Shown here: piece by piece, positions 6,744 through 14,534 of the stretch | Layout: each line of letters starts with the position of its first letter | How positions within the stretch are numbered: position 1 is the first letter of the stretch | Assembly: GCA_024274855.1 (NCBI GenBank) | Contig: JAJSAJ010000199.1 | Location: 1-14,534 of the forward strand | DNA: 14,534 bases | From: Planctomycetota bacterium | GTDB lineage: Bacteria; Planctomycetota; Planctomycetia; Pirellulales; Pirellulaceae | Reading direction: 5' to 3' | Position numbers and translations under genes: made by a program | Notes under the pieces: generated by a model | Seen by the model: the letters and a program-made list of their open reading frames with translations, nothing else | Databases searched by the model: none | Told to the model about the DNA's origin: nothing

Positions 6744-8237
6744 TTACTTCGCCGGCACCAGCGCCGCGTTGCCGCGTCGCTGAGCTACTTGCTTGAGCAA
6801 CTGTATTGCAGCCTGCCGAATCTTCGGTTCGGCCTGGACTTCCAGGAAACTGCTTCTGGCTCGCCATGTCGTGTAGCCGCCCAATTCAAACTGGTCGGGA
6901 GGTGGCAGGTATCCTGCATACCCGTTGGCCAACTCGATATTGAATGTCGGTTTCAGTGGACTCTGTTTCTTGATCGCCAAGCCAGTGTTTCCGTAGACTT
7001 CGCATGGGAAAGCAGCTATTCCGAGTTGGCCGATTCGGATTGCCTGGAGTTTCACGTCATGGGTTGACGGCCATTGGTCCATTAACAGGGTTTCGCGTGC
7101 ATAGACCTCCGGAATCGTGGCCGGCAGGCGGTAGCCCAGTTTCGCCAGCAGCTTCTTCGCGTCGGCCACTTCCTGCTGCGTCGGCTTTCGCACACCGAGT
7201 GCCAGAGTGCGTTCCGCCATCACGATCGGTACCCAGTCGTAGTACTCGATTGTGCGGTAGGCTTCGAATGCCGCTTGTGCCACATCGTTGCCGACTGTCA
7301 TACGATCGTATTTCCTGGGTGGATTGACAAAGTCGCAGCAATTCGCATCGCCACTTGTCCCGTTGGCAATCATGGCAACAAACGACGGCGAGTTATTTTC
7401 GGCACCGATCAGTTGGCCGATCCGCTTGGCAAACACGGCGAAATAGTCGGCTGACAAACCTGGAGCACCTGCATAATGTGTCGAATAGGCCGCCAGAATG
7501 GCAACCGGTTTTCCGTCGAGTGACTGCACGGACAATACAGGCACCTCAGTGTCCGCCACGCCCGTTCGGCGAATAGCGTTTGGGTTCTGATAGCCAGGAT
7601 TCATCTGAGCACGATCGTTCGATGTGCCGCTGAACGGATTTGTAGCCGCCGTCCCGGGCTTCATCAAGAAACGACGGCAGAAGACGTTCTTCGGATCCTT
7701 ACCAACGGCCCAGCCAATACGTGCGGTAGCCAAACGCTTGCACGCCTTTTCAATTCCTTCAGCGATCCGATGCCAAAGATACTCCGCATACTCGTCGTTT
7801 TGTCCGCTTCCAAGGACCGAGCAGACTGACGGAGTCGAATGGGCATGCGTGGCCGAGATTAGGATGCGATCGACAGGTATACCGGTCTTTTGTTCCGCAG
7901 CGGCTTTAGCTTTGTTCATCAGGCTGCCTGGAATCACACAGTTGTCGACAATAGCAAAAGCGATTTGCGTGCTACCATCGTCCAACACCAGACAGCGCGC
8001 GTGCAATCGGTCGGTGATCGTCGACGACTTGCGTTCGCACATACCCCCATTGACGATCACGGGCAATTTCCGCGGAGTGACATCGATCGCGTACGCTCCG
8101 GCGCGGAACGTGTTTCCCTGTGGTAACTTGCCGATCACTGGGGCGATCTGAACAAGGGTAAACAATACGGTCCCGAAAAGGACGAACCGCCAACTCGATC
8201 GACAGTGTGATGAACGCGAATAAGTTCGGCTAGCCAT
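6744..8237 (-). CDS. Secreted neutral/alkaline ceramidase-like protein
   Basis: This 497-residue protein resembles the N-terminal catalytic domain of neutral/alkaline non-lysosomal ceramidases, zinc amidases that release fatty acid from sphingolipids. Planctomycete relatives are common and of untested substrate. A signal peptide or membrane anchor is likely (basic Ser/Arg-rich start, then hydrophobic FVLFGTVLFTLVQIAPVIG). Expected zinc-site elements appear in order: ISATHAHSTPS (His131, His133), YSTHYAG (His254), NGTSGDAN (292-299), FPCEVYG (Glu413), ELANGYAGYLPP (435-446) and GGYTTW with Tyr455. It lacks the C-terminal immunoglobulin-like domain of true ceramidases. I chose the ATG at 8237 because AGGAG (8246-8250) lies 8 bases upstream and the signal peptide follows directly; an in-frame ATG at 8309 would add 24 residues. 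Family placement is good; the enzymatic activity is inferred. Confidence 0.82.
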   Translation of the reverse strand: MASRTYSRSSHCRSSWRFVLFGTVLFTLVQIAPVIGKLPQGNTFRAGAYAIDVTPRKLPVIVNGGMCERKSSTITDRLHARCLVLDDGSTQIAFAIVDNCVIPGSLMNKAKAAAEQKTGIPVDRILISATHAHSTPSVCSVLGSGQNDEYAEYLWHRIAEGIEKACKRLATARIGWAVGKDPKNVFCRRFLMKPGTAATNPFSGTSNDRAQMNPGYQNPNAIRRTGVADTEVPVLSVQSLDGKPVAILAAYSTHYAGAPGLSADYFAVFAKRIGQLIGAENNSPSFVAMIANGTSGDANCCDFVNPPRKYDRMTVGNDVAQAAFEAYRTIEYYDWVPIVMAERTLALGVRKPTQQEVADAKKLLAKLGYRLPATIPEVYARETLLMDQWPSTHDVKLQAIRIGQLGIAAFPCEVYGNTGLAIKKQSPLKPTFNIELANGYAGYLPPPDQFELGGYTTWRARSSFLEVQAEPKIRQAAIQLLKQVAQRRGNAALVPAK

Positions 8238-8654
8238 CGGGAGATCTCCTGGTGCTTTAGCAAAGCGAAGAATGCGGGACACTAAGTTCTTTTCACACGA
8301 ATAATCCACGATGTTCTCGGCGTGGCCAACCCGAAAATCGAGTTCTGGCGCCGTACCAAGTTATCCGGGCAAGGAACCCTGGTTGCTGCCATCAAAGCGT
8401 ATCACGTTGCCCCACGGTCCGTCAAATGTGTCTCTGTTTCCTTCCCAAATCACTTTCTGCACGGTAATGGAACTCTATTCCGATAATTCTGTGGAGCGCA
8501 AAGCGACGGTTTCGAGCTTCGAATCGAGCTTGAGCCTCTGTCTCAGAACCCGGAGAAGCGGTGTTTTCGAGAGGTTGAAGCTACCACTGAGCCTCTTGTT
8601 TTGTTGACCAGAACGGCTCGGCAGGAGCCTCGCCCTGGCGTTTTGAGACAAGGC
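8238..8654. other. Spacer with a possible coding remnant and a GC hairpin
   Basis: No intact gene is seen. On the minus strand, a 37-codon stretch (8474-8361, ending in TAA) reads like protein (VIWEGNRDTFDGPWGN, then IRFDGSNQGSLPG), but it has no usable start and a stop just upstream in the same frame. Another frame is open from 8580 to 8422 just before it, so a frameshifted remnant is possible. At 8615-8629, GGCTC-GGCAG-GAGCC forms a short perfect hairpin just past the end of the GH32-like gene. A promoter for the ceramidase-like gene should lie here but none stands out. Confidence 0.4.
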
Positions 8655-10799
8655 CTAGTAGGGATTTGAAGGCATCATATCCCATGCTTCGAGTGTTGTG
8701 ATCTGAGCCGGCCCTCCAAGGGAGAAGACGGTGACCCCGATACTCTCTTTCCGAGATGGATAGATGCGACGCATCACGGCTTGGCGGTCATTGGCAAACA
8801 CTTCCACAACGGACTTGTCGACAAACACACGAATCCGCAATGGTTCGCCCGGCTTGAGGTCCAGCGGTCCCGCCTCGACGCTCTTCGGCCCTTCGGTCAA
8901 GCTGGATTTCGTCGTGTCGATCTTCAACTGTTTGTCAATCGCATCGTAGAAAATACGAGTTTGCTCCTGACCGTCGGGCGAGCAGCAGACGTTTACGCCG
9001 AACTGTGTCGCGTCTTCGGTTCGCATCTCCAGAGCCAGCTCGATACTGTTTCCGTCGACGCCTTTGAGGGGCAATTCCGAATTGGCGGCGATCTTAAGAT
9101 CTGTCATTGTTTTTCCGTTATAGCGCAACTGCGTGATCTCCTTCGGTGGGTTCATGCGCAGCGATCCATCTTCACTCAACGTGAGGACTCGCGGAAGGCT
9201 CATGGTGCCGGACCACCCGAAGTCCATTCGCGTCTTGAATCCAGGGCTGTCAAAGATCCACGCCCACATGATCCGCCGGCCCTGATCGTCCGATAGGCTT
9301 TCGGGGGCGAAAAACGAGTTATCGACCCAACTCATTTTCTCGTGAAATGTTGGATGAAACGCCTCGTTCTTCCATTCGCCAAGGTAGTAGCGGCAGCCAA
9401 GCTTGTGGCTGATGCAAAGCAGCATGCGTTTGTCACCGATCCGAAAAAAATCAGCACACGAAACGTCTTCATCGATCGACACACCCTCGACTCGGTTAGC
9501 CATCAAATCGCCGACATATTTCCACGGGCCGGCCAAGCTGGCGGACTTGGCTACCGCAGGCCGCTGTCCGCCGAAAATGGCGTAGTATGTGTCCCCCTCG
9601 AGCCATCCGTACGGATCCCACGAACGGTATCTGTCGTGGTTCGCGTCGCCGGGTTGAGTTTTCGGAGTGATCGGATTGGAATCGAGTTTCTCCCAGGTGT
9701 TCAACGCGTCGTCCACGGCAACGGCCATGGCGTTGCCTTGACCAACCTGGTGATAGCACATTGTCGGGCGACCATCCTTGTTGATGGAACAGTTTCCGCT
9801 GAACATACCGGAAACCAGCCCCGTTGGATGATGGCGCCAATGGAACAGATCCGTACTGGAGACATGGCCCCAGTTATGTCCTCGTGCGTCTTGGAAAATA
9901 TAGAACAGATGGTACCGCCCCTTCCAGAAGATCGCGCCGTTCGGATCGAACGGCATGCAGCGTCCTTCCGGGGCAACGAAGTGGTATCCCGGCCGGTAGG
10001 GATCGGCCAGCAAATGCTCGCGGAGTGCCCGGGCGACTTCATTTGCTTTGTCCTGACCAAGCGAGGCCGATCCCATGCCCGGTACCGGTCTGGATGCCAT
10101 CATGTAGGCGCCCGCCTTATCGAGATGGAGTCGACCGCCATCGACTCTCGCATCATCGAACAGGCAAGTGTTTGGAAATCTCCGCATCCGATCGTTGGAA
10201 TGCCCCTTTTCGAAGTCCCACCACGCACAGGGCTCGGGATCTGATATCTGGTTGGGGCGTAACGAGGCAATCTGTTCCGCATCGAGGGCCATGTTGTAAA
10301 TACGAGCGTCGTCAATCGAACCGGTAAAGAATCGATTTTCCGGCCGGGCATCGGTGTGGCGCAATCCCAACAACACAAAGCAGTCACTGCCAAACCGCTC
10401 GGAGTCGCTAGCCGTGTATTCGGCATACTTATGACCGTTGCGATAGATCGTGACCTGTTTATCTTTGTAGACTATCGCGACTTGGACCAGCGTCTGGCTG
10501 TCAGCTGACTCGGTCGGCCAATCGTCCTGAGCCTTTTCGGTTCGGCGAAACGCATTACTGCCGGCCATCCATTTGGATCTGGAAAGCTCGCCCAGTACGA
10601 TCGCATCAAAAACTCCCCCCTGTTTTTCAATCGTCAGCACGCTCCCGCCATGTTGCTGAAGATTGGCCGGAGCGACCCAAGCAACGAGTGTTTTGTCGGC
10701 AAGCCCCGCTGGCTCCGCACTTCGTGCTGCAATGGGACCAATCGCCGCAACCAGGGCCGGCAGCAGCAGTAGCGTCGTCCATCGCATCCTCGAGACCAT
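8655..10799 (-). CDS. Secreted LamG-like plus GH32-like (clan GH-J) glycoside hydrolase
   Basis: The 714-residue precursor likely acts outside the cytoplasm on fructan-like or other furanoside glycans. A signal peptide spans about residues 1-28 (MVSRMRW, TTLLLLPALVAAIGPIA, then ARSA). Residues about 33-183 form a LamG/concanavalin A-like domain ending in GSIDDARIYNMALDAEQIASL-type sequence. The five-bladed catalytic part (about 270-535) holds FDPNG (nucleophile Asp285 expected) and RSWDPYGW (Asp395), and the C-terminal beta-sandwich has FVDKSVVEVFAND (658-670). The usual acid/base motif EC is replaced: DEDVSCADFF (443-452) has Ser before the Cys448, with Glu444 four residues earlier. RDP reads WDP. 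I chose 10799 because TGGAG (10809-10813) lies 9 bases upstream; an ATG at 10838 adding 13 residues is possible. Substrate is unknown. Confidence 0.85.
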   Translation of the reverse strand: MVSRMRWTTLLLLPALVAAIGPIAARSAEPAGLADKTLVAWVAPANLQQHGGSVLTIEKQGGVFDAIVLGELSRSKWMAGSNAFRRTEKAQDDWPTESADSQTLVQVAIVYKDKQVTIYRNGHKYAEYTASDSERFGSDCFVLLGLRHTDARPENRFFTGSIDDARIYNMALDAEQIASLRPNQISDPEPCAWWDFEKGHSNDRMRRFPNTCLFDDARVDGGRLHLDKAGAYMMASRPVPGMGSASLGQDKANEVARALREHLLADPYRPGYHFVAPEGRCMPFDPNGAIFWKGRYHLFYIFQDARGHNWGHVSSTDLFHWRHHPTGLVSGMFSGNCSINKDGRPTMCYHQVGQGNAMAVAVDDALNTWEKLDSNPITPKTQPGDANHDRYRSWDPYGWLEGDTYYAIFGGQRPAVAKSASLAGPWKYVGDLMANRVEGVSIDEDVSCADFFRIGDKRMLLCISHKLGCRYYLGEWKNEAFHPTFHEKMSWVDNSFFAPESLSDDQGRRIMWAWIFDSPGFKTRMDFGWSGTMSLPRVLTLSEDGSLRMNPPKEITQLRYNGKTMTDLKIAANSELPLKGVDGNSIELALEMRTEDATQFGVNVCCSPDGQEQTRIFYDAIDKQLKIDTTKSSLTEGPKSVEAGPLDLKPGEPLRIRVFVDKSVVEVFANDRQAVMRRIYPSRKESIGVTVFSLGGPAQITTLEAWDMMPSNPY

Positions 10800-10955
10800 G
10801 AAGCGGTTCTCCAGGAGCCGAAGTGAGCCTTTTTTCATGGTATTCTCTTTCGTCCCACGGGGATTGCGTCGAGTGTCAAATGGCATCACAATACACAACG
10901 GGCGGCAGGGCACCGCCCAACTTCGAGTTACCGCTCGCCGGTGGTTCGCTTCCAA
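10800..10955. other. Upstream region of the GH32-like gene
   Basis: This stretch holds the ribosome-binding site of the GH32-like gene and a perfect 6-base-pair hairpin, GGGCGG (10900-10905) / CCGCCC (10913-10918) with a 7-base loop, that would lie in its leader. No convincing promoter is seen. An in-frame ATG at 10838 makes part of this possibly coding. Confidence 0.4.
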
Positions 10956-11033
10956 GGGGTCAGACCCATTTTCGGCGACAAAATGCGTTTGCGTAAATGA
11001 ACGCTTTCTCCGCCGAAAATTGCGTCAGACCCC
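10956..11033. repeat. REP-like palindromic intergenic element
   Basis: Perfect 10-base arms ATTTTCGGCG (10968-10977) and CGCCGAAAAT (11011-11020) flank an inner 5-base stem GCGTT (10985-10989) / AACGC (11000-11004). The structure is bracketed by direct copies of GTCAGACCC (10959-10967 and 11024-11032); the left one is itself palindromic, GGGTC-A-GACCC. The GGGGTCAGACCC motif resembles repeats I know to be scattered between genes in many bacteria and often mobilised by REP-associated (IS200-like) transposases. No transposase is present, and only one copy is in this window. Confidence 0.65.
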
Positions 11034-11150
11034 AGCGGCGTGAACGGCTACCAATAACTTAACCCTATTTGGTGTTAGTCATACTGTGAAAACTGCTGGT
11101 GACGCGGAAGTCGCCCGCATATTCGCGTAGAATATCAGAGGCGAATCACA

Positions 11151-13010
11151 ATGGCCACTCGGCGCTCAATCATCAACAAGACTATTCAGGATTATCGCAC
11201 TTGCTGGAAAGATCTGGCGCTGACGGATGTTACGTACAAGATTATCGCTTTTGTACTGCTAACACCACTAGTGGGAATCGTTTTCCGCACGTTGCTTGCT
11301 TTCTCGGGCAAGAAAGTTCTCGCCGACCAGGACATCTTAGTCTTCTTCCTGGGACCGGTGGGGTGGATCTGTTTCATTCTGGTTGGTGCGATGGCACTCG
11401 GTATTGTTGCCTTGGAGCAAACGGCATTAATCGGCATCCTGGCTGCTTCTCGCGGGCGGCAGTGTATCGGGGTAATCGGCGCTGTTCGGTTCACGTCAAC
11501 CAACGCCTGGCCGGTGATTCAGGTTACGGCTCGTATTGTTGCTTGGACGCTTTTGACACTCGCTCCGTTTCTGGCTGTTGCCGGCTTGACCTTTCTCACA
11601 TTGCTTACCGACTATGACATCAACTTCTACCTGAAGGAAAAGCCCCCTGAGTTTCTGATTGCTGTAAGCATTGGCGGTCTCCTTGTCATCGTATTGGTTG
11701 CTGTACTGTTGCGTCTGCTTACGAGTTGGTTTTTTGCGTTGCCATTAGTTCTATTCGAGGATATTCGACCGTCCAATGCGCTAGGTGAAAGTCGCGCCCG
11801 AGTTTGTGGCCAGCGCCGGTCCATCCTGCTGTGGATCGCAGGCTGGTTGGTGGCGACATTCATTGTGTCGATGGGGACGACGACGCTGGTTATCTGGCTG
11901 GGACGTTTCTTTGTTCCTCGTGCGACAGGCTCCGTTGCCTTGTTGACCGTGGCCATCGGCATGGCATTGATTTTGTGGTCGAGTGTGGGCTTGGCTGTAA
12001 ACCTGCTCAGCAACACGACTTTCGCAGCAATGTTGTTCAACCTCTACCTCGAGATTGGCAGCAAGGAGCATTTCACGTTACCGAAAGTGAGCGTCGACGA
12101 CCAAACGCAAGTGAGTGCAGGTTTTAAACTGACTCGCATGCGGTTGCTTGCCGCGAGCATTGTCGGCATCATCCTGGCGACTGGAGTTGGCGCAATGATA
12201 ATCCGATCGGTTCACGTGGTTGATAATGTCGCGATCATGGCACACCGGGGAGCTTCCGCTGGTGCGCCGGAAAACACAATGGCTGCCGTGAAGCGAGCAA
12301 TAGAAGAGCACGCGGACTGGGTCGAAATCGATGTCCAGGAAACGGCCGACGGAGAAGTCGTCGTTTACCATGACAGTGACTTCAAGAGACTGGCAAACGT
12401 TGACCTGAAGATCTGGGACGCGACGATGGACGACTTGAAGAAAATCGACATTGGCAGCTGGTTTTCGCCGGAATTCAAAGACGAACGCGTTCCCACGCTT
12501 GCCGATGTCTTGGACGTGTGCCGCGGGAAAATCGGTGTTAATATCGAACTGAAGTATTACGGACACGACCAGCAACTGGAGCAGCGAGTTGCCGATATCG
12601 TGGAAACGCACAAGATGGCATCAAATATTATCCTCATGTCGTTGAAGATCGACGTGGTCAAGAAGATGAAGGCGATTCGGCCCAGCTGGAAAGTTGGGCT
12701 ATTAATGTCGGTCTCGGCGGGCGGCATGAAGAACGAGGATGTCGATTTCCTGGCAGTCAACGCGGCTTTTGTCGATCGAGCTTTCATTCAGTCCGCACAC
12801 AAGGACCGTATGAAAGTCTACGTCTGGACCGTGGACGACGTGCCCACCATGTCAATAATGATCGGCCGTGGGGTTGACGCCTTGATTACCAATGAACCGG
12901 CATTGGCTCGATCCGTGCTGGAAGAGCGAGCTCGGATGGCGGCCCCGGAACGGTTGTTGTTGGAATTGGCCGACATGTTCGGCGTGAATCCGGAAATCGC
13001 CGATCAATAG
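11151..13010 (+). CDS. Membrane-anchored glycerophosphodiester phosphodiesterase
   Basis: The 619-residue protein joins an N-terminal membrane domain (about residues 28-355, six to eight hydrophobic segments, of the GPDPase_memb type) to a C-terminal GDPD catalytic domain (about 360-592). GDPD enzymes split glycerophosphodiesters into glycerol 3-phosphate and an alcohol. Catalytic signs are all present: MAHRGASAGAPENT with His365, Arg366 and Glu374; WVEIDVQ with Glu392 and Asp394; VVYHDSD with His407; NIELK with Glu466 and Lys468; and VYVWTVDD near 557-563. The start at 11151 has GAGG about 9 bases upstream. It follows the REP-like element, and the next gene converges, so it is probably transcribed alone. 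Similar fusions are known in Firmicutes. Whether the catalytic domain faces outward is not shown by sequence alone. The family is secure. Confidence 0.93.
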   Translation: MATRRSIINKTIQDYRTCWKDLALTDVTYKIIAFVLLTPLVGIVFRTLLAFSGKKVLADQDILVFFLGPVGWICFILVGAMALGIVALEQTALIGILAASRGRQCIGVIGAVRFTSTNAWPVIQVTARIVAWTLLTLAPFLAVAGLTFLTLLTDYDINFYLKEKPPEFLIAVSIGGLLVIVLVAVLLRLLTSWFFALPLVLFEDIRPSNALGESRARVCGQRRSILLWIAGWLVATFIVSMGTTTLVIWLGRFFVPRATGSVALLTVAIGMALILWSSVGLAVNLLSNTTFAAMLFNLYLEIGSKEHFTLPKVSVDDQTQVSAGFKLTRMRLLAASIVGIILATGVGAMIIRSVHVVDNVAIMAHRGASAGAPENTMAAVKRAIEEHADWVEIDVQETADGEVVVYHDSDFKRLANVDLKIWDATMDDLKKIDIGSWFSPEFKDERVPTLADVLDVCRGKIGVNIELKYYGHDQQLEQRVADIVETHKMASNIILMSLKIDVVKKMKAIRPSWKVGLLMSVSAGGMKNEDVDFLAVNAAFVDRAFIQSAHKDRMKVYVWTVDDVPTMSIMIGRGVDALITNEPALARSVLEERARMAAPERLLLELADMFGVNPEIADQ

Positions 13011-13412
13011 TGTCGACAAGACCGTTTCAACATGAGAGGTTCGCCGGATTATTGTCACTGCTGGATTGCAACTGAGATTCAACGGGACAAAACCTGCGAA
13101 GCCAAGCAGGATCCAAAGCGGCTGATTTCCCACCGGAATTGATTCGAGACACGACCAAAGATGGGTCGTAAAACGGGCGTGTGAACAACAGCTCGGGCCG
13201 TGAACAAACGGTGCGAGGTGACTCGGGCCAACGCTTTGTCAAATCCGAGGAGTTCGAGGGTGATGTGTTCTTGCACGGATATCCTCGCGGTTCCAGATGT
13301 GGCCCCCCGCGCGCAGGCTTTGGCACAGTAAGTTTTTTAGTCGGACGCTTTCCCGAGGCAGACGCCAGAGAAGGCGGGATTTGGGAGACCGCTGGGCCAC
13401 TTGGCTAATCCG
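13011..13412. other. Convergent spacer between GDPD and epimerase genes
   Basis: No gene is supported; frames across it give basic, low-complexity translations. Two short words recur close together, GTGAACAA (13181-13188, 13200-13207) and CTCGGGCC (13192-13199, 13222-13229), possibly by chance. I see no clear hairpin-plus-T terminator for either flanking gene. Confidence 0.4.
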
Positions 13413-14534
13413 TCAGCACGATTCCAGCAATTCCCCGCAGACAAGCAGCATGCGAGGTAGATGAAACGGGCCTTTCCAAAGGTTTCCCTTCAGCGGAACG
13501 CTCAGGCGGCCATCACGGTGAAGATAGCCATACCACTCGCCGTACTCGGGATCCGGAAAATGCTGGAACGACCAGTTATGAACCAGCGTATGCCAGTCCG
13601 CGTACTTCGCCTGTCCGGTCAATAGCCATGCGAAAAGCGTGGCGATGATCGTTTCGTTGTGTGGCCACCAGAACTTCATATCGTGCCAGTATTCCTGGAC
13701 CGGCAAACCATGAACGTCAACGAAGTACAACATCCCTCCGTATTCACCATCCCAGCCTCGATGCCACATCCAGTCGAGCATCGTGCAGCCCAGATCAATC
13801 AGTCCTTGATCGCCACGGTACTTGCCCTCGGCCATGATGAACCAGGCCCCTTCGATGGCATGGCCCGGATTCAGTGTGCGCCCGTCGAAATGATCAATTA
13901 GTTCACCATTGGGACCAACCGTTTCCATCACGCATTGAATATCCGCCTTGACATGATAACGGCGAATCATTTCGATGCTGCGATCGATCCACTCGTCCGC
14001 ATCACTCAGACTGATCGATTCTCGTAGTTGTTGAGCCGTGTTGATAGTAATCATCGGAAACCCGATTCCGCGAGTTGGCCGGACGCCGGTGAACTTTGGC
14101 GCAACACTTTCGGGATTCAGATTGTGATCGATAAAACGTCGAAACGTCCGGCGTGCTTTATCCGCGTACTCTTCACTGCCAGACGCCTTGGCCAGTTCTC
14201 CGTAGGCAATGGATGCGAAGCTCTCGGAGAATGCATAACGCCGTTTTCGGATCGGATCGCCTTCGCGCGTAACATGAAACCACATTCGACCGTCGGACGG
14301 ATCGAAGCAATGCCGATCGACAAAGTCGACTCCATGCTGGGCTAATTCCAGCCATTCGGTGCGTCGCTGGACATTGTTATAGAGCTCGCCAAACATCCAC
14401 GCCGTTCGCCCCTGCTGCCAGACTCCTTTGTCGGTGTCGATGACCGTACCGTTACGATTCACACACTCCATAAATCCGCCATATTCTCGATCGACTGCAT
14501 GCCGCGTCCAGAATGGCACCACATCATCGAGCAA
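13413..14534 (-). CDS. AGE-family N-acylglucosamine/sugar 2-epimerase-like protein (5' end beyond right edge)
   Basis: This protein belongs to the AGE family (renin-binding protein / N-acylglucosamine 2-epimerase, cellobiose 2-epimerase, mannose isomerases), alpha/alpha six-barrel enzymes that isomerise or epimerise sugars in the cytoplasm. At least 373 residues are visible; the family usually runs about 390-420, so some 20-30 N-terminal residues lie past the edge, and the first codon seen (TTG) is internal. Characteristic segments, numbered from the edge, are DKGVWQQGRTAWMF (35-48), YAFSESFASIA (100-110), LNPGHAIEGAWF with His225, FWWPHNETI with His292, and WKGPFHLPRML with His358. His225 and His358 match the two catalytic histidines of the family. 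It fits with amino-sugar or mannose handling, but the substrate cannot be fixed and no partner gene lies beside it. Confidence 0.92.
   Translation of the reverse strand: MLDDVVPFWTRHAVDREYGGFMECVNRNGTVIDTDKGVWQQGRTAWMFGELYNNVQRRTEWLELAQHGVDFVDRHCFDPSDGRMWFHVTREGDPIRKRRYAFSESFASIAYGELAKASGSEEYADKARRTFRRFIDHNLNPESVAPKFTGVRPTRGIGFPMITINTAQQLRESISLSDADEWIDRSIEMIRRYHVKADIQCVMETVGPNGELIDHFDGRTLNPGHAIEGAWFIMAEGKYRGDQGLIDLGCTMLDWMWHRGWDGEYGGMLYFVDVHGLPVQEYWHDMKFWWPHNETIIATLFAWLLTGQAKYADWHTLVHNWSFQHFPDPEYGEWYGYLHRDGRLSVPLKGNLWKGPFHLPRMLLVCGELLESC

Noticed and set aside
8238..8309. Longer start for the ceramidase-like gene at 8309
   Set aside because: The ATG at 8237 has AGGAG at an 8-base distance and leads straight into the signal peptide; the longer form only adds a stretch of charged residues before it.
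8311..8607. 98-codon plus-strand frame in the spacer
   Set aside because: No ribosome-binding site, no motif, Ser/Leu-rich translation, and the opposite strand gives a more protein-like remnant.
10800..10955. Longer start for the GH32-like gene at 10955
   Set aside because: It would place about 50 basic residues before the signal peptide. The ATG at 10799 has TGGAG and a normal signal peptide; 10838 remains possible.
11627..12071. Minus-strand frames inside the membrane domain of the GDPD gene
   Set aside because: They mirror the hydrophobic coding strand; the plus-strand protein has clear domains and catalytic motifs.
13181..13229. Alternating GTGAACAA and CTCGGGCC words as a repeat array or CRISPR
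   Set aside because: Only two copies of each 8-base word, unequal spacing and no longer conserved unit.

Overview
The window looks like chromosome from a planctomycete, probably of the Pirellulaceae type. I infer this from the mix of families (secreted clan GH-J hydrolase with a LamG-like domain, ceramidase-like secreted protein, Gfo/Idh/MocA oxidoreductase, AGE-family epimerase), the long gene-poor spacers, few operons and mid-50s G+C by eye. There is no rRNA or marker gene to prove it. I saw no tRNA, rRNA, CRISPR array or transposase gene.

Layout. 1-1141 (minus strand): a catalase running off the left edge, preceded by a PerR-type peroxide regulator, together a peroxide-defence unit. 1263-2561 (minus): an MFS transporter, with a possible 46-residue ORF just upstream. 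2754-3272: mostly gene-free. 3273-4322 (minus): a Gfo/Idh/MocA oxidoreductase. 4323-6607 (plus): the nitrogen unit, amtB followed by glnK, with a long control region. 6744-8237 (minus): a secreted ceramidase-like protein. 8655-10799 (minus): a secreted GH32-like protein with a LamG-like N-terminal part. 10956-11033: a REP-like palindromic element. 11151-13010 (plus): a membrane-anchored glycerophosphodiester phosphodiesterase. 13413-14534 (minus): an AGE-family epimerase whose N-terminus lies beyond the right edge.

The best regulatory signal is upstream of amtB-glnK. A full-consensus sigma-54 promoter core (TGGCAC-N5-TTGC, 4605-4619) lies about 130 bp downstream of a perfect NtrC-type dyad (TGCAC-N7-GTGCA, 4477-4493). 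The geometry is that of an enhancer-driven, nitrogen-regulated promoter. AmtB keeps both pore histidines and the C-terminal tail used by GlnK, and GlnK keeps Tyr51, so the classical NtrC / sigma-54 / PII / AmtB logic appears intact.

The other genes fit scavenging of sugars, lipids and amino sugars by secreted enzymes (GH32-like, ceramidase-like), an importer (MFS) and cytosolic sugar enzymes (oxidoreductase, AGE epimerase). They sit in separate transcription units and I see no evidence that they form one pathway. I found no clearly new multi-gene system. The most unusual items are the altered catalytic motifs of the GH32-like protein, the small ORF ahead of the MFS gene, and the REP-like element.
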